DNA of 32,947 nt from an uncultured Megasphaera sp. (GTDB taxonomy: Bacteria; Bacillota; Negativicutes; Veillonellales; Megasphaeraceae), in assembly GCA_934202965.1 (NCBI GenBank), contig CAKPYN010000024.1:1-32947 (forward strand). The letters are read 5' to 3'. A program made the position numbers and the translations under genes. The notes under the pieces are model-generated. The model was given only the letters and a program-made list of their open reading frames with translations, ran no database searches and was not told the DNA's origin. Shown here piece by piece: positions 26,359 through 32,947 of this stretch; the first letter of the stretch is position 1; each line of letters starts with the position of its first letter.

Positions 26359-27474
26359 TTAAATAACGCTGTATTTTCCAATACACAATGGTTTTTCTTT
26401 CGTCCCCGTCAGCACCGCTTCCGGCTGAATCACTGTATTTTTATCGCAAATGACATAATCCAGTTCCGCATCATCGCCAATACTCGTATGCTGCATGACA
26501 ATACTATTGCGAATGACTGCGTTTTTACCTACTTTTACTTTACGGAACAAGATAGAGTTTTCTACCCGTCCTTCAATAATGCAGCCATTCGCAACCAACG
26601 AGTTGCTGACATGGGATTCTTCCATATATTTAGCCGGCGCTTCATCTTTGATTTTCGTATAGATATGCCGCTGTTTGTCCATCAAGAACAAATCATGCCA
26701 TGTCTTGGCATGCAATAAATCCATATTGATCTGGAAGTATGAGGAAATCGAGTCAATGCGCTTAGCATATCCTTGATAATTATAACCAAACATCCGTAAC
26801 CGTCCTACGTTGCGTTTTAAAATATCCGTAATCAGATAATGGTATCCCTTCGCGTAGGCTTTACGAATGGAATGCTGAAAAATCTGACTATCTATCAAAA
26901 TGCCCCGCTGGTATAAATTTTCTCCTGCTTTAATAGATTCTCTCGATTCAATGTTGGTAATTCTGTCACGATCATTGACCGTAATGGCATAACCGCTGCG
27001 ATTACAATCTTCTGCCTGGGTTTGGTAAATAATGGTGACATCGGCATTATGCTTGCGATGAAAATGAAGGACTTCATCATAATCAATATTCTGTACCGTA
27101 TCGCAGCCAGTTAATAAAATATATGGTTTGTCTCCTCGTTCAACAAACAACAAATTATTATAGTACGCTGCTACATCGCCTTCTACAGGATGCAATACTT
27201 CTTCTACCGAGGCCGGTAAATAAAACAAGCCGTCTCCTTTTCGCGCCAATCCCCATTCTTTCCCAGAACGAATATGGTCTAAGACAGACCGCGATTGCGA
27301 AGACAATAATAAGCCAACATTGGCAATACCGGCATTGACAATATTAGACAATGTGAAATCAATCAATCGAAATTTTCCGCCAATAGGAATCGTCGCCAAG
27401 GGACGTTTTTCGTTTAATTCACTGAGTACGGCATCATTTCTCAAATTAAGTAACGCAATCATATCACTGCTCAT
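26359..27474 (-). CDS. glgD: ADP-glucose pyrophosphorylase regulatory subunit
   Basis: 371 residues, homologous to GlgC but without the glycine-rich GGxGxRL motif; instead it opens DMIALLNLRNDAV and shows IPIGGKFRLIDFTLSN. In Firmicutes GlgD forms a heterotetramer with GlgC and modulates or boosts its activity. The C-terminal part shows the hexapeptide-repeat (left-handed beta helix) pattern, e.g. GCIIEGRVENSILFRKVKVG. Start ATG 27472-27474 has AAAGGAGG eight bases upstream; the glgC stop is three bases before it. Confidence 0.95.
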   Translation of the reverse strand: MSSDMIALLNLRNDAVLSELNEKRPLATIPIGGKFRLIDFTLSNIVNAGIANVGLLLSSQSRSVLDHIRSGKEWGLARKGDGLFYLPASVEEVLHPVEGDVAAYYNNLLFVERGDKPYILLTGCDTVQNIDYDEVLHFHRKHNADVTIIYQTQAEDCNRSGYAITVNDRDRITNIESRESIKAGENLYQRGILIDSQIFQHSIRKAYAKGYHYLITDILKRNVGRLRMFGYNYQGYAKRIDSISSYFQINMDLLHAKTWHDLFLMDKQRHIYTKIKDEAPAKYMEESHVSNSLVANGCIIEGRVENSILFRKVKVGKNAVIRNSIVMQHTSIGDDAELDYVICDKNTVIQPEAVLTGTKEKPLCIGKYSVI

Positions 27475-27477
27475 GGC

Positions 27478-28632
27478 TTATGCCTCCTTTTTCGCTTTGC
27501 CCTTTTTCATTTCATCATTACGGCCTAATACAGCGACAGAGCCATCTGCATTATGTACAACCGCTTCTTCATGAATCATGCACCGTTCTCCAATAATAGC
27601 CTTGTCAACAACAGCATTTTTCTTGACGACAGTACCGGGCATAATAACAGAATTGCTGACTTTGGCTCCTTCTTCAATAGTGACATCATAAAAAATAACC
27701 GAATTAATCACATTGCCTAAAATCGCAGAACCTTCCGCAACCAGTGAGCTTTTGGCACTGCCGTTGGGGCCAATAAAATGAGGCGGCATACTCTGATTGG
27801 CAGAATAAATCCGCCACTGCGGATTGTTCAAATCCAGCGGGGGATCATCGGCAATCAAGTCCATATTCGCCTGCCACAAGCTGTCAATCGTACCCACATC
27901 TTTCCAATACCCTTCAAACGGATAGGCATACAACGGTATGTTATCCTGAAGCATGGCAGGTATGACATTTTTCCCAAAATCATGTTCGGATGCGTTATCT
28001 TTCGCATCGGCTTTTAAATAGGATTCCAAAACATCCCGATTAAAAATGTAAATTCCCATAGATGCCAAATTGCTTTCCGGGTTTGCCGGCTTTTCCTGGA
28101 ATTTATGAATCCGCATGGTATCGTCAGCTACCATAATACCAAACCGGCTCGCTTCATCCCATGGCACACGAATCGTCCCGATCGTAACTTTCGCATTGTG
28201 TTTTTTATGAAATGCCAGCATTTTCGCATAATCCATAGAATAAATATGGTCACCCGATAAAATAAGCACGTAATCATCACCGACCATATCGACAAAATTT
28301 AAATTCTGATAAATCGCATCGGCTGTGCCGCGATACCAATTAGAGCCGCCGTCGCTCGTATACGGTGGCAATACAAATGTGCCGCCTGTATCAGAATCCA
28401 AATCCCACGAACTGCCATTACCGACATACCAATTCAATTCCAACGGCTGATACTGCGTTAAAATCCCTACCGTACCAATACCGGAGTGTCGACAATTACT
28501 GAGCGGAAAATCAATAATACGATACTTGCCGCCAAACAAAAGGCCCGGTTTAGCTTGATCTTTTGTTAATACACCCAGTCGGCTTCCTTTTCCGCCGGCA
28601 AGAATCATAGCCAAACAATTGGATTTTCTCAT
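27478..28632 (-). CDS. glgC: ADP-glucose pyrophosphorylase catalytic subunit
   Basis: 384 residues. It makes ADP-glucose from ATP and glucose-1-phosphate, the committed step of glycogen synthesis. Marks: MILAGGKGSRLGVLTKDQAK (9-28), YRIIDFPLSNCRHSGI, YRGTADAIYQNL, LSGDHIYSMDY and a C-terminal hexapeptide-repeat domain. Start ATG 28630-28632 has the strong AAGGAGG eight bases upstream, so the 27-residue in-frame N-terminal extension beginning at 28713 is rejected. It is the first gene of the five-gene glg operon. Regulation probably acts on its promoter and leader, where an inverted repeat is seen. Confidence 0.97.
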   Translation of the reverse strand: MRKSNCLAMILAGGKGSRLGVLTKDQAKPGLLFGGKYRIIDFPLSNCRHSGIGTVGILTQYQPLELNWYVGNGSSWDLDSDTGGTFVLPPYTSDGGSNWYRGTADAIYQNLNFVDMVGDDYVLILSGDHIYSMDYAKMLAFHKKHNAKVTIGTIRVPWDEASRFGIMVADDTMRIHKFQEKPANPESNLASMGIYIFNRDVLESYLKADAKDNASEHDFGKNVIPAMLQDNIPLYAYPFEGYWKDVGTIDSLWQANMDLIADDPPLDLNNPQWRIYSANQSMPPHFIGPNGSAKSSLVAEGSAILGNVINSVIFYDVTIEEGAKVSNSVIMPGTVVKKNAVVDKAIIGERCMIHEEAVVHNADGSVAVLGRNDEMKKGKAKKEA

Positions 28633-28663
28633 ACAAAATTCCTCCTTAGCAGCAGAAATCTCC

Positions 28664-28711
28664 GGATGATGTATAAATATAAAAAATAAAACCATGCTAC
28701 CAACATCATCC
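28664..28711 (-). promoter_or_regulatory. Inverted repeat in the glgC leader
   Basis: Nine-base arms GGATGATGT (28664-28672) and ACATCATCC (28703-28711) are perfectly complementary, with a 30-nt AT-rich loop. They lie in the transcribed leader between the glg promoter and the glgC Shine-Dalgarno. It could be an RNA hairpin or a protein-binding operator. Confidence 0.5.
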
Positions 28712-28762
28712 AATTTCTTCTATTAGTCTCCGTTAATACTATATATGCATGCATAGAATAAT

Positions 28763-28803
28763 ATTATACACTAATTATACCGTGGCTTACTTCCATTTTG
28801 CAA
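28763..28803 (-). promoter_or_regulatory. glg operon promoter with tandem -10 boxes
   Basis: On the minus strand: TTGCAA (28803-28798), an 18-bp spacer, a perfect TATAAT (28779-28774), and a second perfect TATAAT (28768-28763) 11 bases on. The -35 is weak, which suggests an activated promoter or alternative starts. Confidence 0.6.
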
Positions 28804-28958
28804 CCATTTGTCCTAGGTTTAGCAAATATCTTACGTTTGCCCTGTTTTTGTAAAAATTTATCGTCTTATTTTCTTCTAATTTGCCCTATTTTTTGTCATT
28901 ATCGAAGTCGTTCAGAAAAAAATGATGTACCATATATATGGATATCATATATAGAAAC

Positions 28959-28988
28959 AATCCCGCCAAGCATCAACTCGACGGGATT
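28959..28988. terminator. Terminator-like hairpin
   Basis: Arms AATCCCG (28959-28965) and CGGGATT (28982-28988) are followed by TTGT on the plus strand and TGTTT on the minus strand. It lies between the glg promoter and the first phage fragment; which transcript it would end is not clear. Confidence 0.45.
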
Positions 28989-28998
28989 TTGTCTTCTA

Positions 28999-29176
28999 TG
29001 ATTTTAAATCCAGATTTAGTACAAATTAAATTACATGATGTAACGACAAAAAAAGAACCCGTATCAAGTGGTACATCCGGAAACGACTCCCAAAATGGAG
29101 AAGTGAACCGGCCAGCACTTGATACTGATTCTTCTAGAATCAGTATAATAAATCTTTTACAATATGTCAATGATAA
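28999..29176 (+). pseudogene. Phage polyvalent-protein fragment, copy 1
   Basis: An open frame encodes IKLHDVTTKKEPVSSGTS, then RISIINLLQYVNDKD, and passes directly into a CRISPR repeat at 29177. The pattern (YDV-T-KKEP, S/T-rich linker, SI-LL-NVND) is shared with two other pieces in this region. It looks like the tail of an LPD/PBECR-type domain from large phage MuF-linked proteins. No start signal or upstream domain is present. Naming is by pattern recall and needs a profile search. Confidence 0.5.
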
Positions 29177-29204
29177 GGATCACCCCCGCTTGCGCGGGAA
29201 AGAC
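29177..29204 (-). CRISPR. Orphan CRISPR repeat, main-array type
   Basis: A perfect 28-nt copy of the main array repeat, 747 nt from the next copy of this type (29952). Phage-gene sequence touches it on both sides, and no 33-nt spacer neighbours it. Confidence 0.9.
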
Positions 29205-29622
29205 TAGACCATTTTAAGTCAGATCATACCAGCAATAAAGCTGCTGTAAAATATAAATAAACTACGTTGCATTATGAAATAACTAATGCAATACCGGATA
29301 TTATTCATAACGGCATTTGGATAAAAGAATACCAAAATTACCATGGAAAAGTACCTGGAATTGTTCACATTATTGCGTCGGTGAAAATAAAAAATCAGGT
29401 ATATGCTATTAAGTTGACCATCAAGAAGCAGAACGTTTTATATAAGATAGGAAGTGTAAAATACACAAAATTTAATGCATATGACGTAGAAACAAAAAAT
29501 GAGCCAGTTATTGGCAGTACCTCTGCGGATTCACGCTCGAAAGAGGTGACGCCTCCGCAGCCAATACCAATAACTGACTCTACATTAAGTGTACGTGATT
29601 TCTTAAAAAATGTAAATGACAA
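29205..29622 (+). pseudogene. Phage polyvalent-protein fragment, copy 2
   Basis: Starting in the base after the orphan repeat, the frame reads LDHFKSDHTSNKAAVKYK, a TAA, then TTLHYEITNAIPDIIHNGIW, GKVPGIVHIIASVKIKNQVY, AIKLTIKKQN and KFNAYDVETKNEP, ending STLSVRDFLKNVNDK at a CRISPR repeat of a different type (29623). The order (helix, HIIASVKI-NQVYAIKLTIKK strand pair, YDVET linker) resembles LPD3/PBECR-like phage domains. The in-frame stop and missing start show it is decayed. Confidence 0.55.
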
Positions 29623-29712
29623 GGAATCATCCTCGCGCATGCGGGGCATACCTCGTGTCTACTGATGAGATAAGCCGTAAAAGGGAATCATCCCCGCGCA
29701 TGCGGGGCATAC
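29623..29712 (-). CRISPR. Two-repeat relic of a second CRISPR array
   Basis: Two 29-nt repeats (29623-29651 and 29684-29712) differ at one base and flank a 32-nt spacer. The core is CCCCGCGCATGCGGGG with flanks GGAATCAT and CATAC, distinct from the main repeat in length and loop. The form is type I-E-like. If read on the minus strand, the consensus copy comes first and the mutated copy last, as expected for a leader-to-trailer order. Confidence 0.8.
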
Positions 29713-29951
29713 TGTCCCGTTAAAAAAGCCGTATATAGCGACAGCGGCATTTAAAATGAATAGAAATGCTATTGTTTTCATTTTTTCAACGTGATAGAAT
29801 GAAGATGTGAATAAGCAGTCTATGTTAGCACTGCTTATCCTTCTTACCTCACAGTTCTTCACCTCTGCGTCCTTTTTTTTCTGCGATTGTGACGCATTCG
29901 GTGGTAATGTGAGGTTTTCTTTTTGAGTTTTTTCAATAATTTAATGATGTA
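29713..29951 (-). promoter_or_regulatory. AT-rich non-coding stretch, possible leader of the relic array
   Basis: No gene is supported. It has T-rich runs and a hairpin with 9-bp arms ATAAGCAGT (29811-29819) and ACTGCTTAT (29830-29838). Its place, next to the consensus repeat of the relic array on the side where a minus-strand leader should be, makes a leader plausible. It equally serves as the trailer flank of the main array. A minus-strand frame (MKTIAFLFILNAAVAIYG) lacks a ribosome-binding site. Confidence 0.35.
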
Positions 29952-30040
29952 GGATCATCCCCGCTTGCGCGGGAAAGACATGCCGGATTATTTCCACACA
30001 TGTTTTGCAGCAGGATCACCCCCGCTTACGCGGGAAAGAC

Positions 30041-30195
30041 AGGTACATTTGCAAGCTCTATAGCAACGCATGGGGATCACCCCCGCTTACGCGGGAAAGA
30101 CGTCATCAGTGCATGTACCGGATTATCAACAATAGGATCACCCCCGCTTACGCGGGAAAGACAGGTACATTTGCAAGCTCTATAGCAACGCATGG
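30041..30195. repeat. Duplicated repeat-spacer unit (spacer copies 30041-30073 and 30163-30195)
   Basis: Both spacers begin AGGTACATTTGCAAGCTCTA and are identical over all 33 bases, separated by one different spacer. The surrounding repeats carry the same TTACGC variant, so a segment was copied by recombination between repeats. Confidence 0.95.
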
Positions 30196-30223
30196 GGATC
30201 ACCCCCGCTTACGCGGGAAAGAC

Positions 30224-30601
30224 CACTTTAGAGCATATGATATAGAAACAGAAGAAGAACTCAAAAATGGCAGTACCTCTACCAACTCCGACGCAAGGTC
30301 TGATCATCAGCAGCCAATACCACTTTTGAGTTCTTCTAATTTAAGTATACGTGAGCTGTTAAAGAATGTCAATGATGGACTAAAACACGGCCCTTATGTT
30401 AATAACGACGGTAATCCGAACTATGGTATTTACTTTGGTGATATTAAAACAGGTGGCGTTATACACATCACGCCGAAAGAGAATACATACAAGCAGCAGC
30501 TGAACGGCGTAAAAGCGGCATATGATACCAATACTGGGGCGATTCATTTATTTGATGCGGCCGACCAATCGTCGTTTATCCACGAGGCTGGGCATATGTG
30601 G
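30224..30601 (+). pseudogene. Phage polyvalent-protein fragment, copy 3, inside the CRISPR array
   Basis: A 378-nt block occupies the place of a 33-nt spacer, with perfect repeats on both sides. Its frame is open throughout: FRAYDIETEEELKNGSTS, LSIRELLKNVNDGLKHGPYV, YGIYFGDIKTGGVIHITPKE, AYDTNTGAIHLFDAADQ and SSFIHEAGHMW. The last part holds a zincin HExxH site in a setting (DAADQSSFIHEAGHM) that I associate with metallopeptidase domains of large phage/polyvalent proteins. There is no start or stop of its own. It is a mid-gene slice of the same family as copies 1 and 2 but extends further downstream. Confidence 0.6.
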
Positions 30602-30690
30602 GGATCACCCCCGCTTGCGCGGGAAAGACGTTCTGTGTATTTTTCCATGTTTCATTTCTCCAGGATCACCCCCGCTTGCGCGGGAAAGAC

Positions 30691-31028
30691 AAAGAAGTAT
30701 AAAGAAGCAAGTGAAAAATATTAGGATCACCCCCGCTTGCGCGGGAAAGACTGTCGGTGTGCGTGTGGGCGGGAAAAATGGGTAGGATCACCCCCGCTTG
30801 CGCGGGAAAGACTTGCTATCTGCTTTATTTTTTCTGCCGGCCATAGGATCACCCCCGCTTGCGCGGGAAAGACTAATATTACATTGATGATACAAAAATA
30901 GCCGGAGGATCACCCCCGCTTGCGCGGGAAAGACGCCGCATCCACGAGCGCCGTTGATATGAACTGGGGATCACCCCCGCTTGCGCGGGAAAGACAAAGA
31001 AGTATAAAGAAGCAAGTGAAAAATATTA
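30691..31028. repeat. Second duplicated spacer (30691-30723 and 30996-31028)
   Basis: Both 33-nt spacers begin AAAGAAGTATAAAGAAGCAA and are identical, five units apart. A duplication of a single unit over this distance implies unequal recombination followed by loss, or independent copying. Confidence 0.95.
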
Positions 31029-32947
31029 GGATCACCCCCGCTTGCGCGGGAAAGACAAGCCATGACGGAAAAGGAAGCGTTTGAAATCAGGATCACCCCC
31101 GCTTGCGCGGGAAAGACTAGAGTTCTTAGACATGGATGAACCTATTCTTGGGATCACCCCCGCTTGCGCGGGAAAGACTTGCTACCCACTTTCGTTTCAC
31201 CTGCTGTACCAGGATCACCCCCGCTTGCGCGGGAAAGACCCAGTTTGGCGATTTTAATATTGACGATGAATAGGATCACCCCCGCTTGCGCGGGAAAGAC
31301 CATTCCCAAACATTGCATGATTCAAGATTTGCGGGATCACCCCCGCTTGCGCGGGAAAGACAAGTCTTGATGCTCCGTAATAGGTGTAATGGTAGGATCA
31401 CCCCCGCTTGCGCGGGAAAGACTATAAAAAAGGTGGTGAGAAGATGGCGGTTACAGGATCACCCCCGCTTGCGCGGGAAAGACGTCAAAGCATCATTTGC
31501 CGTACTTACTGCATTGGGATCACCCCCGCTTGCGCGGGAAAGACACGGCAGAGGTAAAAAGCGCTGGGGGCATAGGAGGATCACCCCCGCTTGCGCGGGA
31601 AAGACTCTGAGAATCTAAATTCAAAATTTCATGCATAGGGATCACCCCCGCTTGCGCGGGAAAGACGTTATGCTGAATGTCGTTACCATCCGTCGATTAG
31701 GATCACCCCCGCTTGCGCGGGAAAGACTTGTCAAGTGCAACGGCAATCACAATCAACTCAGGATCACCCCCGCTTGCGCGGGAAAGACGCGAATACCATC
31801 ACCATATTTTTTGCGAAGACGGGATCACCCCCGCTTGCGCGGGAAAGACGTTTTGGAAGCAGATTTTTCCCGTTCGATTCGGGGATCACCCCCGCTTGCG
31901 CGGGAAAGACTGCGCCGCTACCGCGTAAAGTAGAAGACGGTTAGGATCACCCCCGCTTGCGCGGGAAAGACCAACCGATATTCTGGATCAGCAAGATTAA
32001 CAGAGGATCACCCCCGCTTGCGCGGGAAAGACTTTTGCTCATCGTCAGCAATCGCCTTGACGCGGGGATCACCCCCGCTTGCGCGGGAAAGACCGGAGCA
32101 TGGCATTGTCATTGGTTTGTGTAATAGGATCACCCCCGCTTGCGCGGGAAAGACATAGAATGTATCGTGCCAAATTAAAAGAAATGAGGATCACCCCCGC
32201 TTGCGCGGGAAAGACATATTTATCCTTAATATCTCGTAAAGTCTTTCGGGATCACCCCCGCTTGCGCGGGAAAGACTGAGAATCGCCAACCGTATCAAGT
32301 TATCAACCGGGATCACCCCCGCTTGCGCGGGAAAGACCTACCACCAAACGAATTGCTGAAGTAGGTAATAGGATCACCCCCGCTTGCGCGGGAAAGACGC
32401 TCTGCGTCTGCGTCGTTGTCGATGAACGCCGGGATCACCCCCGCTTGCGCGGGAAAGACTACGATGAGAAGACACAAAGACACACATAGATAGGATCACC
32501 CCCGCTTGCGCGGGAAAGACCATCAATAATATCTCGTGCTTTGAGCCATTTCAGGATCACCCCCGCTTGCGCGGGAAAGACATGTCACGATAGACAATAT
32601 GAAAAAACGCGGCAGGATCACCCCCGCTTGCGCGGGAAAGACAAATCGAAGACAAGCACGAAGAACAGCTCGATAGGATCACCCCCGCTTGCGCGGGAAA
32701 GACAAATAAAGTCACGCAAATTATACTATAAAATTAGGATCACCCCCGCTTGCGCGGGAAAGACGGATCGGTGTAGTATTCGCCATTTCTCATGCTGGGA
32801 TCACCCCCGCTTGCGCGGGAAAGACTTTTGGTTCTTCTTTATGCTGCGGCGTTTCCGGGGATCACCCCCGCTTGCGCGGGAAAGACGACAACGGTGAAGA
32901 ACACACTGTTGAAATGACAGGATCACCCCCGCTTGCGCGGGAAAGAC

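Larger units (their letters stand above)
29952..32947 (-). CRISPR. Large type I-E-like CRISPR array (44 repeats in view)
   Basis: 28-nt repeats with a stem CCCGC/GCGGG, flanked by GGATCACC and AAAGAC, alternate with 33-nt spacers at an exact 61-nt period. Five repeats lie at 29952, 30013, 30074, 30135 and 30196; 39 more run from 30602 to 32920, the last ending on the final base of the window, so the array continues. The first repeat has one change (GGATCATC), and the next four have TTACGC instead of TTGCGC in the loop. Read on the minus strand the repeat begins GTCTTTCCCGCG and ends GGTGATCC, very like S. thermophilus CRISPR4, where the last seven bases form the crRNA 5' handle. The leader and cas genes are therefore expected to the right. 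Two spacers are duplicated. Confidence 0.97.

Noticed and set aside
28633..28713. A 27-residue N-terminal extension of GlgC
   Set aside because: The extension lies in the AT-rich leader and includes the inverted repeat; the downstream ATG has a near-perfect Shine-Dalgarno and matches the normal GlgC N-terminus.
29659..29862. Minus-strand small frame with a hydrophobic stretch MKTIAFLFILNAAVAIYG, considered as a type I toxin
   Set aside because: No ribosome-binding site precedes the Met, and the frame runs into a CRISPR repeat. Probably chance in an AT-rich leader-like region.
30813..31211. Spacers at 30813 and 31179 both begin TTGCTA and look alike, suggesting two variants of one target
   Set aside because: Counted base by base, identity beyond the first six positions is low, and shared short words are expected among nearly 40 spacers.
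32216..32553. Spacers at 32216 and 32521 share the 11-mer TAATATCTCGT
   Set aside because: With about 1.3 kb of spacer sequence a single shared 11-mer is not far from chance, and the rest of the two spacers differs.
30000..32897. Many plus-strand open frames across the array with repeated peptides such as RITPACAGKT or DHPRLRGKD
   Set aside because: These are translations of the CRISPR repeat in its three frames, not proteins.
1..32947. tRNA, rRNA and known riboswitch structures
   Set aside because: None recognised on either strand by eye; a covariance-model search could still find short RNAs I cannot see.

Overview
The window looks like chromosome of a Negativicutes bacterium (diderm Firmicutes, Megasphaera/Veillonellaceae-like). 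This is inferred from a glgC-glgD-glgP-glgB-glgA operon of the Firmicutes type (with the GlgD subunit) lying beside genes typical of an outer-membrane organism: a WaaE-like LPS core glycosyltransferase and a phosphoethanolamine transferase. No rRNA or other species-level marker is present, so the genus is a guess.

Layout. (1) 1-280: the 5' end of a tnpB gene and one end of an IS200/IS605-type element. (2) 380-2555: two glycosyltransferases. (3) 2700-5720: a scrapyard of decayed mobile and nuclease genes: a frameshifted PD-(D/E)XK gene, palindromic non-coding repeats, a decapitated AAA-ATPase/DUF1703 nuclease and an IS4-type transposase. (4) 5721-12196: an AT-rich block holding a SIR2-like DUF4917 protein, a broken polysaccharide flippase, a large KAP-family P-loop NTPase and the stump of another AAA ATPase. 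It resembles a partly decayed defence island inside a surface-polysaccharide locus. (5) 12217-14804: a compact minus-strand run of WaaE-like GT2, MNT nucleotidyltransferase, HEPN/HI0074 partner and GT4-like glycosyltransferase. (6) 14930-16759: a divergent phosphoethanolamine transferase. (7) 16868-28632: the glycogen cluster, with a GH13-GH77 fusion enzyme downstream of glgA beyond an intrinsic terminator. (8) about 29000-32947: a large type I-E-like CRISPR array (44 repeats in view, running off the right edge). Its left end is mixed with fragments of a phage polyvalent protein gene and with a two-repeat relic of a second CRISPR array.

How the genes work together. GlgC/GlgD make ADP-glucose, GlgA polymerises it, GlgB branches the polymer, GlgP degrades it, and the GH13-GH77 protein handles the short maltodextrins that remain. 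The glycosyltransferases, the flippase and the phosphoethanolamine transferase point to LPS or capsule building. The flippase is broken by three lesions, so this polysaccharide route is probably decayed or switched off in this strain. No cas genes are in the window. The repeat resembles the 28-nt type I-E repeat of Streptococcus thermophilus CRISPR4, which implies transcription from the minus strand with leader and probably cas genes beyond the right edge.

The most unusual signal is at the CRISPR trailer end. Three homologous pieces of one phage gene family directly abut CRISPR repeats. Two of them end at the same codon, and one sits as a 378-nt block where a 33-nt spacer should be.
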